Made by a program: the position numbers and the translations under genes
Assembly: GCF_004368785.1 (NCBI RefSeq)
Contig: NZ_SODM01000004.1
Coordinates: forward strand, 484,521-548,520
Reading direction: 5' to 3'
Source: Flavobacterium sp. 270
GTDB lineage: Bacteria > Bacteroidota > Bacteroidia > Flavobacteriales > Flavobacteriaceae
DNA length: 64,000 nucleotides
Notes under the pieces: generated by a model
Seen by the model: the letters and a program-made list of their open reading frames with translations, nothing else
Told to the model about the DNA's origin: nothing
Databases searched by the model: none
Shown: piece by piece, positions 35,545 through 42,569 of the stretch
How the letters are laid out: each line of letters begins with the position of its first letter
Numbering within the stretch: the stretch's first letter is position 1

Positions 35545-36086
35545 TATATTTCTCTTTTAATTTCTTCTAAAGTTTTCTCGGTGTAAATTAATTCCGTTAT
35601 GATCTGTTTTCTTAAGTCATCAATATCTTCATAATCAAAATATTTTGCCCAAGAAGTTAATTGCTGCAGATTTCTAATTTGTTTGATGCGTTTTGTAGTT
35701 TCAAAACTAGTCCTCAAAACTGCTTTTTTATCATATAAAGGATTATTTCTATGCTGATAATTTACAGTGTTTTTATCGTAATCAGCTTCAATATAATATA
35801 GCTTTTCTTCTGCATTATCAGGATGAAATTCGCTCCATGCCGCAAAACCTATTTTTGTTTTCGATTCTGTTTCTGGTTCACGCGCTATAAGACGCCATTT
35901 ACTGTTTGCGAATCTTCCCCAATGATTCGAAACGCGATACATTCCGGCTTCTGTATAATAATACGTACTTCCGGCTTTACTTTCAAACTGTTTCTTTAAA
36001 CCTTCAATTTCATTTGGCAGCACTTCATTAAATATACAAAATGTATTTTTGAATGAATTAGGGTGTGGCTTAAAATTTTTCTGCAT
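35544..36086 (-). CDS. Conserved hypothetical protein, 180 residues
   Basis: 180 residues from ATG 36086. Soluble, mixed alpha/beta, rich in aromatic residues (STYYYTEAGMYRVSNHWGRFA) with a helical C-terminus. I do not recognise a domain. The -7 element TATATTTG at 36090-36097 ends 4 bases before the ATG, so the mRNA would be nearly leaderless. A 47-residue gene follows by TAATG overlap. Confidence 0.68.
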   Translation of the reverse strand: MQKNFKPHPNSFKNTFCIFNEVLPNEIEGLKKQFESKAGSTYYYTEAGMYRVSNHWGRFANSKWRLIAREPETESKTKIGFAAWSEFHPDNAEEKLYYIEADYDKNTVNYQHRNNPLYDKKAVLRTSFETTKRIKQIRNLQQLTSWAKYFDYEDIDDLRKQIITELIYTEKTLEEIKREI

Positions 36087-36089
36087 GTG

Positions 36090-36146
36090 CAAATATACTG
36101 AGATTGTCCCGAACTCCCTAAACAAACAATATATTGCGTAACTTTG
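36090..36146. promoter_or_regulatory. Divergent promoters, TAnnTTTG elements on both strands
   Basis: TATATTTG on the minus strand (36090-36097) faces the 180-residue gene, and TAACTTTG on the plus strand (36139-36146) faces the 82-residue gene. Both are full matches to the Bacteroidota -7 pattern. Confidence 0.65.
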
Positions 36147-36172
36147 CCATATTAATATTAAAAATAAAAGAC

Positions 36173-36421
36173 ATGTCTAAAGGTTCACACGAAAAAATGC
36201 TGCAAAAAGGAGTTTATACCGGCATTATAGAAAAAGATGAAAACAACAATTATTTTTGTGGCGAATATCTTTTAGATTACAAATTAGCCAGCTCAAACTT
36301 TGCTGTAGGTGATTGGATTACTATTAAATCAATAATTGAAAACCCAAGCGATATCAGCTACGATAAATATCCAAAAAAATCTAAAAACTTCGATAAGGCA
36401 AATTATAAGCCGGAACAATAG
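36173..36421 (+). CDS. Small conserved protein, 82 residues
   Basis: Start ATG 36173 gives MSKGSHEKMLQKGVYTGII; an upstream TTG at 36134 lies inside the promoter and is rejected. The product is soluble with a small beta part (YFCGEYLLDYKLASSNFAVG) and a Lys-rich tail. I do not recognise a family. It stands opposite the 180-residue gene and is followed by a large inverted repeat. Confidence 0.65.
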   Translation: MSKGSHEKMLQKGVYTGIIEKDENNNYFCGEYLLDYKLASSNFAVGDWITIKSIIENPSDISYDKYPKKSKNFDKANYKPEQ

Positions 36422-36445
36422 TTTTTTGTTTATTTTATTTATTTT

Positions 36446-36660
36446 GTTTCAGGTTTAAAGTTTCAAGTTTAGATCCGCAACAAATATTTAAACGCAAAGA
36501 ACGCAATGTTTCTTTACTGGATTTATTGTATTAACTATATTTAAGTTCGCAAAGCTGGATCAATACAAAGCTTTGCGAACTTTGTACTTTATAAACTACA
36601 CTTAAATAAAAACTTAGCGCGCTTTGCGTTTAACTAAACTTGAAACTTTAAACCTGAAAC
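36446..36660. repeat. Nested inverted repeats in a 375-base spacer
   Basis: Outer arms 36446-36472 and 36634-36660 are a perfect 27-base inverted pair beginning GTTTCAGGTTTAAAGTTTCA. An inner perfect 14-base pair, AAGTTCGCAAAGCT (36543-36556) and its inverse (36579-36592), lies inside. No gene is visible in 36422-36796. The outer arms share words with 35351-35397, so this is a dispersed family. Confidence 0.85.
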
Positions 36661-36718
36661 AAAAAACTAAAGAATTCAAATATTTTTTCCTTCAAAACTA
36701 AAAAGTTAAAAAAAAGTG

Positions 36719-36726
36719 TACCTTTG
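36719..36726 (+). promoter_or_regulatory. -7 element for the J-domain/KTSC gene
   Basis: TACCTTTG, a full match to TAnnTTTG, 70 bases before the ATG. No clear TTTG is seen 19 bases upstream. Confidence 0.5.
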
Positions 36727-36796
36727 CAAAAAATTTGTCGATTTGAACTAATTAATATCGATTTCAAACTAATAGACAAGTAGTTACCTTTTATTT

Positions 36797-37237
36797 ATGA
36801 AAAAAATAGTTGAATACCGCAAGTTACTAAACGTAGAAAAAACAGCAGAGCTAAAAGATTTAAAAACAATCTATCGTAATGCGATGAAAGAATCTCATCC
36901 TGATAAGTTTCAAGGTGATGATGCTGGTTTAAAAGCTGCAGAGGAAAAAAGTAAAGCTATCATTGAAGCTTACCACTTCTTGGTAAGTATTAATCCTGAG
37001 ACGATTAAACTTAACTTACCAGAATATACTGAAACGATTTCGACTTGTACTATTACAGATTATAAATTTGTAGAAGGTCGTTTAATTATCGATTTTTCTA
37101 ACGGAAGTGTTTACGAATACATCAGTGTTCCTAAAGCTACTTACGTGAAAATGGTAAATGCTGATTCTCCTGGAAGATTTGCAAAGAGACATATTTTGAA
37201 CTCTTTTACTTGGAGAAAGAAAACAAATCAAGAATAG
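36797..37237 (+). CDS. J-domain and KTSC-domain protein
   Basis: 146 residues in two parts. About 1-65 is a J-domain with the HPD motif (ESHPDKFQGDD), which stimulates Hsp70 ATPase. About 80-140 is a KTSC domain (YKFVEGRLIIDFSNGSVYEY, ending SFTWRK), a small fold that binds nucleic acid or protein partners in some settings. The fusion is short and soluble. It has its own promoter-like element and terminator, so is a single-gene unit. Confidence 0.87.
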   Translation: MKKIVEYRKLLNVEKTAELKDLKTIYRNAMKESHPDKFQGDDAGLKAAEEKSKAIIEAYHFLVSINPETIKLNLPEYTETISTCTITDYKFVEGRLIIDFSNGSVYEYISVPKATYVKMVNADSPGRFAKRHILNSFTWRKKTNQE

Positions 37238-37257
37238 ATTTATACCAAAATACAATT

Positions 37258-37288
37258 AAAAGCACTCTGACATCAGGGTGCTTTTTTT
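37258..37288 (+). terminator. Intrinsic terminator after the J-domain gene
   Basis: Stem AGCACTCTG / CAGGGTGCT with one G-U and a run of seven T. 21 bases after the stop. Confidence 0.85.
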
Positions 37289-37454
37289 ATGCTTAAATAT
37301 CAGAAAATTGTATATTTAAAAATTAAATAACAATATAATTAAGAGTTTTAAATCAAATTAAGCAAACAAACAAGCTGTTTATAAGACATTTAGAGAGCAA
37401 AAAACTATAACAAAATTTTAGGTTACAAAATTCTATATGTTTTATATTTTTAGA

Positions 37455-37462
37455 TACTTTTG
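37455..37462 (+). promoter_or_regulatory. -7 element for the TlpA-like gene
   Basis: TACTTTTG, a full match to TAnnTTTG, 34 bases before the ATG. Confidence 0.5.
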
Positions 37463-37496
37463 TTGCACAAATCAATTAACTAATTAATTTTTTATA

Positions 37497-38258
37497 ATGA
37501 AAAAAATACTTTTTTTATTTATTGCTTCTGCAGCGATAATTTCTTGCAGCAAAGTTAAAGACGGAGAATATCTTATTACAGGTACCGCAACAGGAGTTGA
37601 AAACGGAAAAACTATCATCTTACAAGGTCAAGATCCTGCTACAAGAATGACTGTTGCACTAGATACAGTGAAAGTTGAAAACGGAAAATTTGAAATAAAA
37701 GGAAAAGTAACAGAACCAGCTTTCCATACTTTAATCCTTCAAGGTGCAAACGCTCCATTAGCTTTTATCTTAGAAACTGGAGAAATTACTGTTGCAATTG
37801 ATAAAGACAGCATCCACAAATCTAAAATTTCTGGTACTTATAATAATGACGAGTATGTAAAATTCAACGAAGATCTTACTAAAACTCAAAAAAGCTTAAT
37901 CGATTTTCAGAAAAAAAATACTGAGAAAATGAAACAAGCTCAACAAGCTCAAGATACTGCAACTATCAATGGTTTGATGAAACAATACATGACTATTCAA
38001 ACAGAAGTTCAAGAGAACTCTAAAAAGAAATATTTAGCTTATGCTGAAGGTCACCCAAAATCTTATATTTCTGTTTTGATCATCCAAAGTATGTTGAATG
38101 ATCCAAGTGCAGATGCTAAAAAAGGAGAAGCTTTATACAACTCTTTAGACGAGTCTTTGAAAAACACAACTCCTGGAAAAGAAATCAAAACAAAATTAGG
38201 TCAAGCAAAAATGCCTGCAGTTGGTGCAACAGCTCCTCCAGTTGGCAGCGCTAAATGA
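37497..38258 (+). CDS. TlpA-like lipoprotein, N-terminal part (DUF4369), cut by an in-frame TGA
   Basis: 253 residues to a TGA at 38256. Lipoprotein signal (AAIISCSKV, Cys 17), DUF4369 beta domain (about 24-110), helical linker to about 240. In other Bacteroidota this part is followed by a thioredoxin domain, and here the same frame continues for 134 more codons and contains it. The linker VGATAP-PVGSAK-TGA-RA-DFSAP shows a partly repeated VGxxAP unit around the stop. As it stands only a lipoprotein without the redox domain can be made, unless the stop is read through or is a sequencing error. Confidence 0.8.
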   Translation: MKKILFLFIASAAIISCSKVKDGEYLITGTATGVENGKTIILQGQDPATRMTVALDTVKVENGKFEIKGKVTEPAFHTLILQGANAPLAFILETGEITVAIDKDSIHKSKISGTYNNDEYVKFNEDLTKTQKSLIDFQKKNTEKMKQAQQAQDTATINGLMKQYMTIQTEVQENSKKKYLAYAEGHPKSYISVLIIQSMLNDPSADAKKGEALYNSLDESLKNTTPGKEIKTKLGQAKMPAVGATAPPVGSAK

Positions 38259-38663
38259 AGAGCAGATTTTTCAGCTCCTAATCCAGAAGGAAAAGTAGTT
38301 TCACTTAAAGAAAGTTTAGGTAAAGTAACTATCGTTGACTTTTGGGCTTCATGGTGCGGACCATGCAGAAAAGAAAATCCTAATGTTGTAGCAATTTATA
38401 AAGAACTACATGCAAAAGGTTTAAATATTATTGGAGTTTCTTTAGATAAAGAAGCTGGTGCATGGAAAGAGGCTATCGCAAAAGATGGATTAACATGGAC
38501 ACACGTTTCAAACTTAAAATATTGGGACGAGCCAATTGCAAAACAATACGGTGTTGAATCTATTCCGGCAACTTTTATTCTTGATGCATCAGGAAAAGTA
38601 GTTGCTCAAGATTTAAGAGGACCAGAATTGAAAGCAAAAATCGTAGAATTATTAGCAAAATAA
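38259..38663 (+). pseudogene. Severed thioredoxin domain of the TlpA-like protein
   Basis: 134 codons in the same frame directly after the TGA, ending TAA 38661-38663. The redox motif WASWCGPCRKE and the cis-Pro ESIPATFIL are intact. The frame has no Met at all, so internal restart is unlikely. Nothing else is damaged, which points to a very recent change, an error in the sequence, or stop-codon readthrough (TGA followed by A). Known TlpA/ResA domains reduce or oxidise periplasmic disulfides. Confidence 0.8.
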
Positions 38664-38684
38664 TCCTACTTTTACAAATAAGAT

Positions 38685-38712
38685 AAAAAATCTCCCTAGT
38701 GGAGATTTTTTT
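38685..38712 (+). terminator. Intrinsic terminator after the TlpA-like gene
   Basis: Stem AAAAAATCTCC / GGAGATTTTTT, loop CTAGT, followed by T. 21 bases after the distal stop TAA; its place after the second stop shows that the whole 389-codon frame is one gene. Confidence 0.85.
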
Positions 38713-38778
38713 ATTTTATTCAATTCCAATGAATTAAAAAATAACTTAAAAATAACTTTAAATTAAGTCTTATTTTTG

Positions 38779-38809
38779 TTTGGAAATCTAGAAAACGTTG
38801 CTATCTTTG
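38779..38809 (+). promoter_or_regulatory. Promoter of tRNA-Tyr
   Basis: TTTG (38779-38782), exactly 19 bases, TATCTTTG (38802-38809), the full two-element Bacteroidota promoter. The tRNA begins 35 bases later. Confidence 0.8.
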
Positions 38810-38844
38810 CCACCGCTAAGAACAACAAGCGCTAGGCCAGAGAC

Positions 38845-38925
38845 GGGGAGATACTCAAGCGGCCAACGAGGGCAGACTGTAAATCTGCTGTGAAAACTTC
38901 GCAGGTTCGAATCCTGCTCTCCCCA
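38845..38925 (+). tRNA. tRNA-Tyr (GTA)
   Basis: 81 bases. Acceptor stem GGGGAGA (38845-38851) pairs with TCTCCCC (38918-38924), discriminator A. Anticodon arm GCAGACTGTAAATCTGC gives anticodon GTA. The T arm is GCAGGTTCGAATCCTGC and a long variable loop lies between, as expected of bacterial class II tRNA-Tyr. No CCA is encoded. Confidence 0.93.
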
Positions 38926-38928
38926 CTT

Positions 38929-38960
38929 AAAAGTCCTAATTTATAATTAGGACTTTTTTT
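38929..38960 (+). terminator. Terminator after tRNA-Tyr
   Basis: AAGTCCTAAT ttata ATTAGGACTT stem with seven T. A second perfect palindrome, AAAACCTGCAAATCTT / AAGATTTGCAGGTTTT, follows at 38974-39005 and ends in T as well. Confidence 0.88.
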
Positions 38961-38973
38961 ATGGGTAAATTTT

Positions 38974-39008
38974 AAAACCTGCAAATCTTAAGATTTGCAG
39001 GTTTTTTT
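38974..39008. terminator. Second palindromic terminator after tRNA-Tyr
   Basis: Perfect 16-bp palindrome with A run left and T run right; it probably backs up the first terminator. Confidence 0.75.
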
Positions 39009-39190
39009 TATTTTACTGCATTTTTCAATTCTTATAAAAGTACTTAAAGTTTCTATGGCAAAATCGTAACATATTGCTTTTGGAGTTGCCTTCAAATTTA
39101 CCACAAACCCTAAGGCGGTTTTAAGAAAAGAGATTAACGGTTTTTTTGACGCTATAATTCTTAAGATAAAAACTAAATAGTCTCTAATTT
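39009..39190. other. Degenerate segment downstream of tRNA-Tyr
   Basis: No start-to-stop gene. TGGCAAAATCGTAACATATTGC (39056-39077) has relatives at 57501 and 55812. An open stretch ending KAVLRKEINGFFDAIILKIKTK precedes a TAG at 39178-39180. It looks like the decayed end of a coding sequence, perhaps of an integrated element at the tRNA; this is inference. Confidence 0.4.
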
Positions 39191-39306
39191 ATGCTTATGA
39201 AAAAAACAAGAAATCCTCCACCAATTAAATTGAACGAAGCGTTTCATTATATCTTAATCTTCTGAACCTATTTAATTCTGACAGTGAAGATTCAAACGTT
39301 TTGTAA
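39191..39306 (+). pseudogene. Frameshifted mini-gene
   Basis: ATG 39191 opens MLMKKTRNPPPIKLNEAFHY, which stops early; the plausible continuation LNLFNSDSEDSNVL and its TAA (39304-39306) is in another frame, so one base has been lost or gained near 39255. A terminator hairpin (39321-39348, AATGCAGG / CCTGCATT) follows. The original family is not recognised. Confidence 0.35.
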
Positions 39307-39320
39307 ATCGGAAGAAATAA

Positions 39321-39349
39321 AAAATGCAGGCTGTCGCCTGCATTTTTTA
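39321..39349 (+). terminator. Terminator after the frameshifted mini-gene
   Basis: Stem AAAATGCAGG / CCTGCATTTT, loop of six, then T run. It lies between a plus-strand remnant and the end of the hydrolase gene on the minus strand, so it can serve both. Confidence 0.8.
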
Positions 39350-39396
39350 TCTACCTTCATTTGAAGCCAATAACTTCCAATTTATATACATTTAAT

Positions 39397-40371
39397 TTAT
39401 TTGGGAAGATTTGCTAAAAATGCCAATATATCACTTCCAATTTCCTTTACATGAGTTTCCAGAGCAAAATGACCTGTATCATAAAATTTTACAGTTGCGT
39501 CAGGAATATCTTTTTTGTAAGCTTTAGCACCCGCTGGAAGGAAAAATGGATCTTTATTACCCCAAACCGCTAAAAGTTTTGGTTTGTATGTTCTAAAATA
39601 TTCCTGAAATTTAGGATACAATGCTACATTTGATTTATAATCTCCTATAAGATCAAGCTGAATTTCAACAGACCCCGGACGATCAAGAAAATGCTGATCG
39701 AGCGTATAGGATTCCGGTGCAATTAAAGTCACATCTGAAACTCCTGTAAAATACTGAAATTTAGTCCCTTCAATAGTGTAAGTATCTCTAAGAGTATTTC
39801 TGTTAGCCTCTGTATTATCACGCCAGTATTTTTGGATCGGATCCCAGATTGTACTAAGTCCTTCTTCATAAGCATTTCCATTCTGAGAGATGATGCCTGT
39901 TATTTTTTCAGGGTTGGCAAGCGCCAGACGAAAACCTACCGGTGCACCGTAATCGAAAACATAAATCGAAAATCTCTTAAGTTGTATTTTGTCTATAAAA
40001 GACTGCATCGTTTTTGTCAGATTATCGAATGTGTAGGCATATTTAGTTCTGTCAGGAGCGTCGCTGAAACCAAAACCAGGCAGGTCAGGAGCAATTACGT
40101 GATACTTCTCACTAAGTATAGGTATCAAATTGCGAAACATGTGGGAAGATGTCGGGTATCCATGCAGTAATAAAATCACTGGTGCATCTTTTGGACCAGC
40201 CTCACGATAAAAAATAGTCTGTCCGTCAATATTGATCTGACGATTGTGAACTTCTGCAGCCGAAGTATTTACGGCTTTGTTTGTTTTTGCTTGTGCCATC
40301 ATTGTTGAATTTACTAAAAAGAGAGCCATTATTGTAAAGGCTGCTACTTTCATTTTATTAATTTGATTCAT
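39397..40371 (-). CDS. Secreted alpha/beta hydrolase (Asp-nucleophile type)
   Basis: 324 residues; start at 40371 or 40353, both keep the signal peptide ending ANMMAQ-type region (TMMAQ at about 27). The oxyanion segment LLHGYPTSSHMFRNL is at about 65-85 and the nucleophile elbow reads VFDYGAPVG, with Asp instead of Ser. Asp nucleophiles are typical of haloalkane dehalogenases and epoxide hydrolases. C-terminal HFALETH supplies the His. A secreted detoxifying hydrolase is plausible. It is divergent from a LysR gene. Confidence 0.85.
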   Translation of the reverse strand: MNQINKMKVAAFTIMALFLVNSTMMAQAKTNKAVNTSAAEVHNRQINIDGQTIFYREAGPKDAPVILLLHGYPTSSHMFRNLIPILSEKYHVIAPDLPGFGFSDAPDRTKYAYTFDNLTKTMQSFIDKIQLKRFSIYVFDYGAPVGFRLALANPEKITGIISQNGNAYEEGLSTIWDPIQKYWRDNTEANRNTLRDTYTIEGTKFQYFTGVSDVTLIAPESYTLDQHFLDRPGSVEIQLDLIGDYKSNVALYPKFQEYFRTYKPKLLAVWGNKDPFFLPAGAKAYKKDIPDATVKFYDTGHFALETHVKEIGSDILAFLANLPK

Positions 40372-40385
40372 AATTTATTTTTTAT

Positions 40386-40443
40386 CAAAAGTAAGCCGTA
40401 TATTTGATCACTCAAAACGATTTATAATGATTTAATAAATCAT
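40386..40443. promoter_or_regulatory. Divergent promoter with LysR-type site
   Basis: Minus strand: TTTG (40416-40413), 19 bases, TACTTTTG (40393-40386), a full promoter for the hydrolase. Plus strand: TATATTTG (40399-40406) for the LysR gene. The palindrome ATGATTTA-A-TAAATCAT (40427-40443) has the T-N11-A form of LysR sites and lies between both genes. Confidence 0.65.
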
Positions 40444-40455
40444 AAATAATGATAC

Positions 40456-41337
40456 ATGAATTTAAATGATCTAAAGTTATTCGAAGCGGCGGCACAGCAC
40501 GGCAGTTTTACAAAAGCAGCAGAAATGATGTTTACGGTACAGTCTAACGTAACGGCACGCATAAAAAATCTCGAAGAAGAATTTGGAGCTGTTCTATTTA
40601 CACGGTCCAATCGAAAAGTAGAACTGACACCTGCGGGAGAAATCCTGATGCTTTACACTAAGAAACTGAATCATCTTCTCGACGAAGCCAAACGCTCTAT
40701 TGGTAAAAGCGATGTTGTAAAAGGACAAGTAAAAATAGGATCTCTTGAAACAATGATGACCATCAAAGGGCCTGAACTCATCAATTACCTTGCTTTGAAA
40801 TTTCCGCATGTTGATTTACAGTTAAAATCTGACATGAGAGCTGATCTTATAAATGATGTAATGAATTATAAATTAGATGCAGCTTTTGTTCCAGCACCAT
40901 TGGATATACCAGAACTGGAGCAGATTAAAATAAAAGACGAACAAATTGTTTTAGTCGTGCCTTCAAATTATAAAAATGCAAATGAGCTTTTGAAAAAGAG
41001 ACCTTTAAAAGCTATTGTATTTGATCAGGGTTGTGTATTCAGAGCTAGATTAGATTCATGGCTAGTAAGCAAAGGAATTTCGCAATACCATAAAACGGTC
41101 ATGAACTCAATTGAAGGAGTTGTAAATTTTATTGAATCTGGTATTGGATTCAGCGTTTTACCACTCGACATCGTTTCTAAATTTTATAGCAACAGAAACA
41201 TTAAAACATTTCCCCTTCCGGCTGAACTTGGGCTTATGACCACAATATTAATTTATCGAAAAGACGTTCCGCCCTCGCCTGCTCTTGATGCCTTTATAAG
41301 TGTTTGTGAAAATAAATCAGATAATTTTACACAATAA
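40456..41337 (+). CDS. LysR-family transcriptional regulator
   Basis: 293 residues. N-terminal winged helix with LKLFEAAAQHGSFTKAAEMMF and VTARIKNLEEEFGAVLFTRSNR; C-terminal LysR substrate domain (about 88-285). It is divergent from the alpha/beta hydrolase, the normal layout for a LysR regulator and its target. Ligand unknown. Confidence 0.9.
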   Translation: MNLNDLKLFEAAAQHGSFTKAAEMMFTVQSNVTARIKNLEEEFGAVLFTRSNRKVELTPAGEILMLYTKKLNHLLDEAKRSIGKSDVVKGQVKIGSLETMMTIKGPELINYLALKFPHVDLQLKSDMRADLINDVMNYKLDAAFVPAPLDIPELEQIKIKDEQIVLVVPSNYKNANELLKKRPLKAIVFDQGCVFRARLDSWLVSKGISQYHKTVMNSIEGVVNFIESGIGFSVLPLDIVSKFYSNRNIKTFPLPAELGLMTTILIYRKDVPPSPALDAFISVCENKSDNFTQ

Positions 41338-41420
41338 AAAATGACTTTGGACTAGATGTCTTTTACGTCATAAAAAAATAAGGTCATTTTATTTTGATCT
41401 TCTAATCCAAATTTAAAAAA

Positions 41421-41460
41421 AACTGCCCTTCTCAATAATTAGTGAAGGGCAGTTTTTTTT
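41421..41460 (+). terminator. Terminator after the LysR gene
   Basis: Stem AACTGCCCTTC / GAAGGGCAGTT, 11 bp, loop of 12, then a run of eight T. Confidence 0.85.
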
Positions 41461-41648
41461 ACATTACATCAAAAGTCTTTTGGAGCATCACTATTAAATA
41501 ATTGTTTAAAGTCATGTTCACTTTAGTAACATATAATGATTTTCAAATGATTGTTTATTTTTTTATTATTTTTAGTGCATGTCCCGGCCAAAAACTTTCC
41601 GCTAAGACCATCAATAAAAATTAAATTATTCCATTATGAAAGAGGATT
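41461..41648. other. Spacer before the oxidoreductase end
   Basis: Together with 41338-41420 the gap is about 310 bases. I see no gene beyond the terminator; a 65-codon plus-strand frame overlaps the oxidoreductase and has no family signal. Confidence 0.5.
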
Positions 41649-42200
41649 TTATTGCTGTGTTACAGGATTAAAACGATCCAGAAAATCAAGATATAATGGC
41701 ACGCTTCGTTCAACCCATTCTTCGGATGGCTCAAAGGTCATTCCGTAGTAGGCAAAAAGTGGCTGATAATCGGCTTTTACCCAATCAAATAATGCTTCAT
41801 AAGGAGTGGTTAAATCTTTAAGATTAAATTTTAAGGGTGTTCCTCGTTGTAAATGCTCTTCTTTTAACCCTAATGTAATAGCCAATGCCACTTTCTTTGC
41901 TCTAAACGCAAAAATACTTTTACTTCCATAAGCCCAGCCGTGTGTAAGAACTTCGTCTAACCATTTTTTTAATAATGCAGGACCATAATACCAATAATAT
42001 GGGAACTGAAAAATGATATGATCGTGTTCTTCTACCAGCTTTTGCTCTGCTAAAATATCAAACTTCTGATCAGGATACACTTTGTGCAATTGATGAATAG
42101 TAAACTTATCCGGAAATTTTTCTAATTCCTCAAGCCACTTTTTGTTTATCACTGAGTTATCAATATCAGGATGTGTAATGATGATTAATGTCTTTTTCAT
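41649..42200 (-). CDS. NAD(P)H-dependent flavin oxidoreductase (KefF/MdaB-like)
   Basis: 183 residues, a flavodoxin-like fold. Typical pieces are LIIITHPDIDNSVINKKW at the N-terminus, FQFPYYWYYGPALLKKWLDEVLTHGWAYG (about 72-102) and GLKEEHLQRGTP. These enzymes reduce quinones by two electrons and protect from redox cycling. It is alone on its strand with a promoter of the shared 68-nt type (42333-42400). Confidence 0.88.
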   Translation of the reverse strand: MKKTLIIITHPDIDNSVINKKWLEELEKFPDKFTIHQLHKVYPDQKFDILAEQKLVEEHDHIIFQFPYYWYYGPALLKKWLDEVLTHGWAYGSKSIFAFRAKKVALAITLGLKEEHLQRGTPLKFNLKDLTTPYEALFDWVKADYQPLFAYYGMTFEPSEEWVERSVPLYLDFLDRFNPVTQQ

Positions 42201-42332
42201 TTTTTTTAATTTTAATTAATTATTCTATATCTCTAAATTGGTTTTCAAAGAATACTGAGTACCTTTTTAACTATTGAATTCCAATTAAATACATCTATTT
42301 GTCTCAATTAAAGAACCTTGCTTGCAATAAGA

Positions 42333-42400
42333 CAAAATTAGTTTCCTGTTTGGCTCGCCTAATTCTTAAAAAGTTCAAAAAATATCGGTTAAAGTTCAAA
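42333..42400 (-). promoter_or_regulatory. Shared 68-nt promoter type, copy 1 (NAD(P)H oxidoreductase)
   Basis: Minus strand: GAACTTT half-site, second half-site TTTTTTGAACTTTT 21 bases later, then 28 bases to TAATTTTG (42340-42333). Same arrangement as at 49131, 50348 and 54186. The predicted transcript would have about 130 bases of leader before the ATG. Confidence 0.75.
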
Positions 42401-42445
42401 GTGAATCTTTGGAAATGATCACACAAAAAGAGCAGAAAAAAATAA

Positions 42446-42512
42446 ACCATATAAGACTATCTAAATCATATCTGGTAAAACCAGCTGTCTATCCAGATAA
42501 CCCTTATATGGT
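42446..42512 (-). terminator. Structured element after the efflux operon
   Basis: Outer arms ACCATATAAG (42446-42455) and CTTATATGGT (42503-42512) enclose an inner pair TATCTGG / CCAGATA. On the minus strand it lies about 60 bases after the outer-membrane factor gene and is followed by a T-rich stretch. It probably ends the TetR-RND operon. Confidence 0.6.
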
Positions 42513-42569
42513 AAATAAAAGTTTTTAGCATTTAAAACATTTCGTTTTCGCTAAATTTAAAATCGTAAA

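Noticed and set aside
38256..38258. TGA as selenocysteine codon
   Set aside because: It is in a linker and not at a redox site; no SECIS-like hairpin is obvious and these bacteria are not known for selenoproteins of this family.
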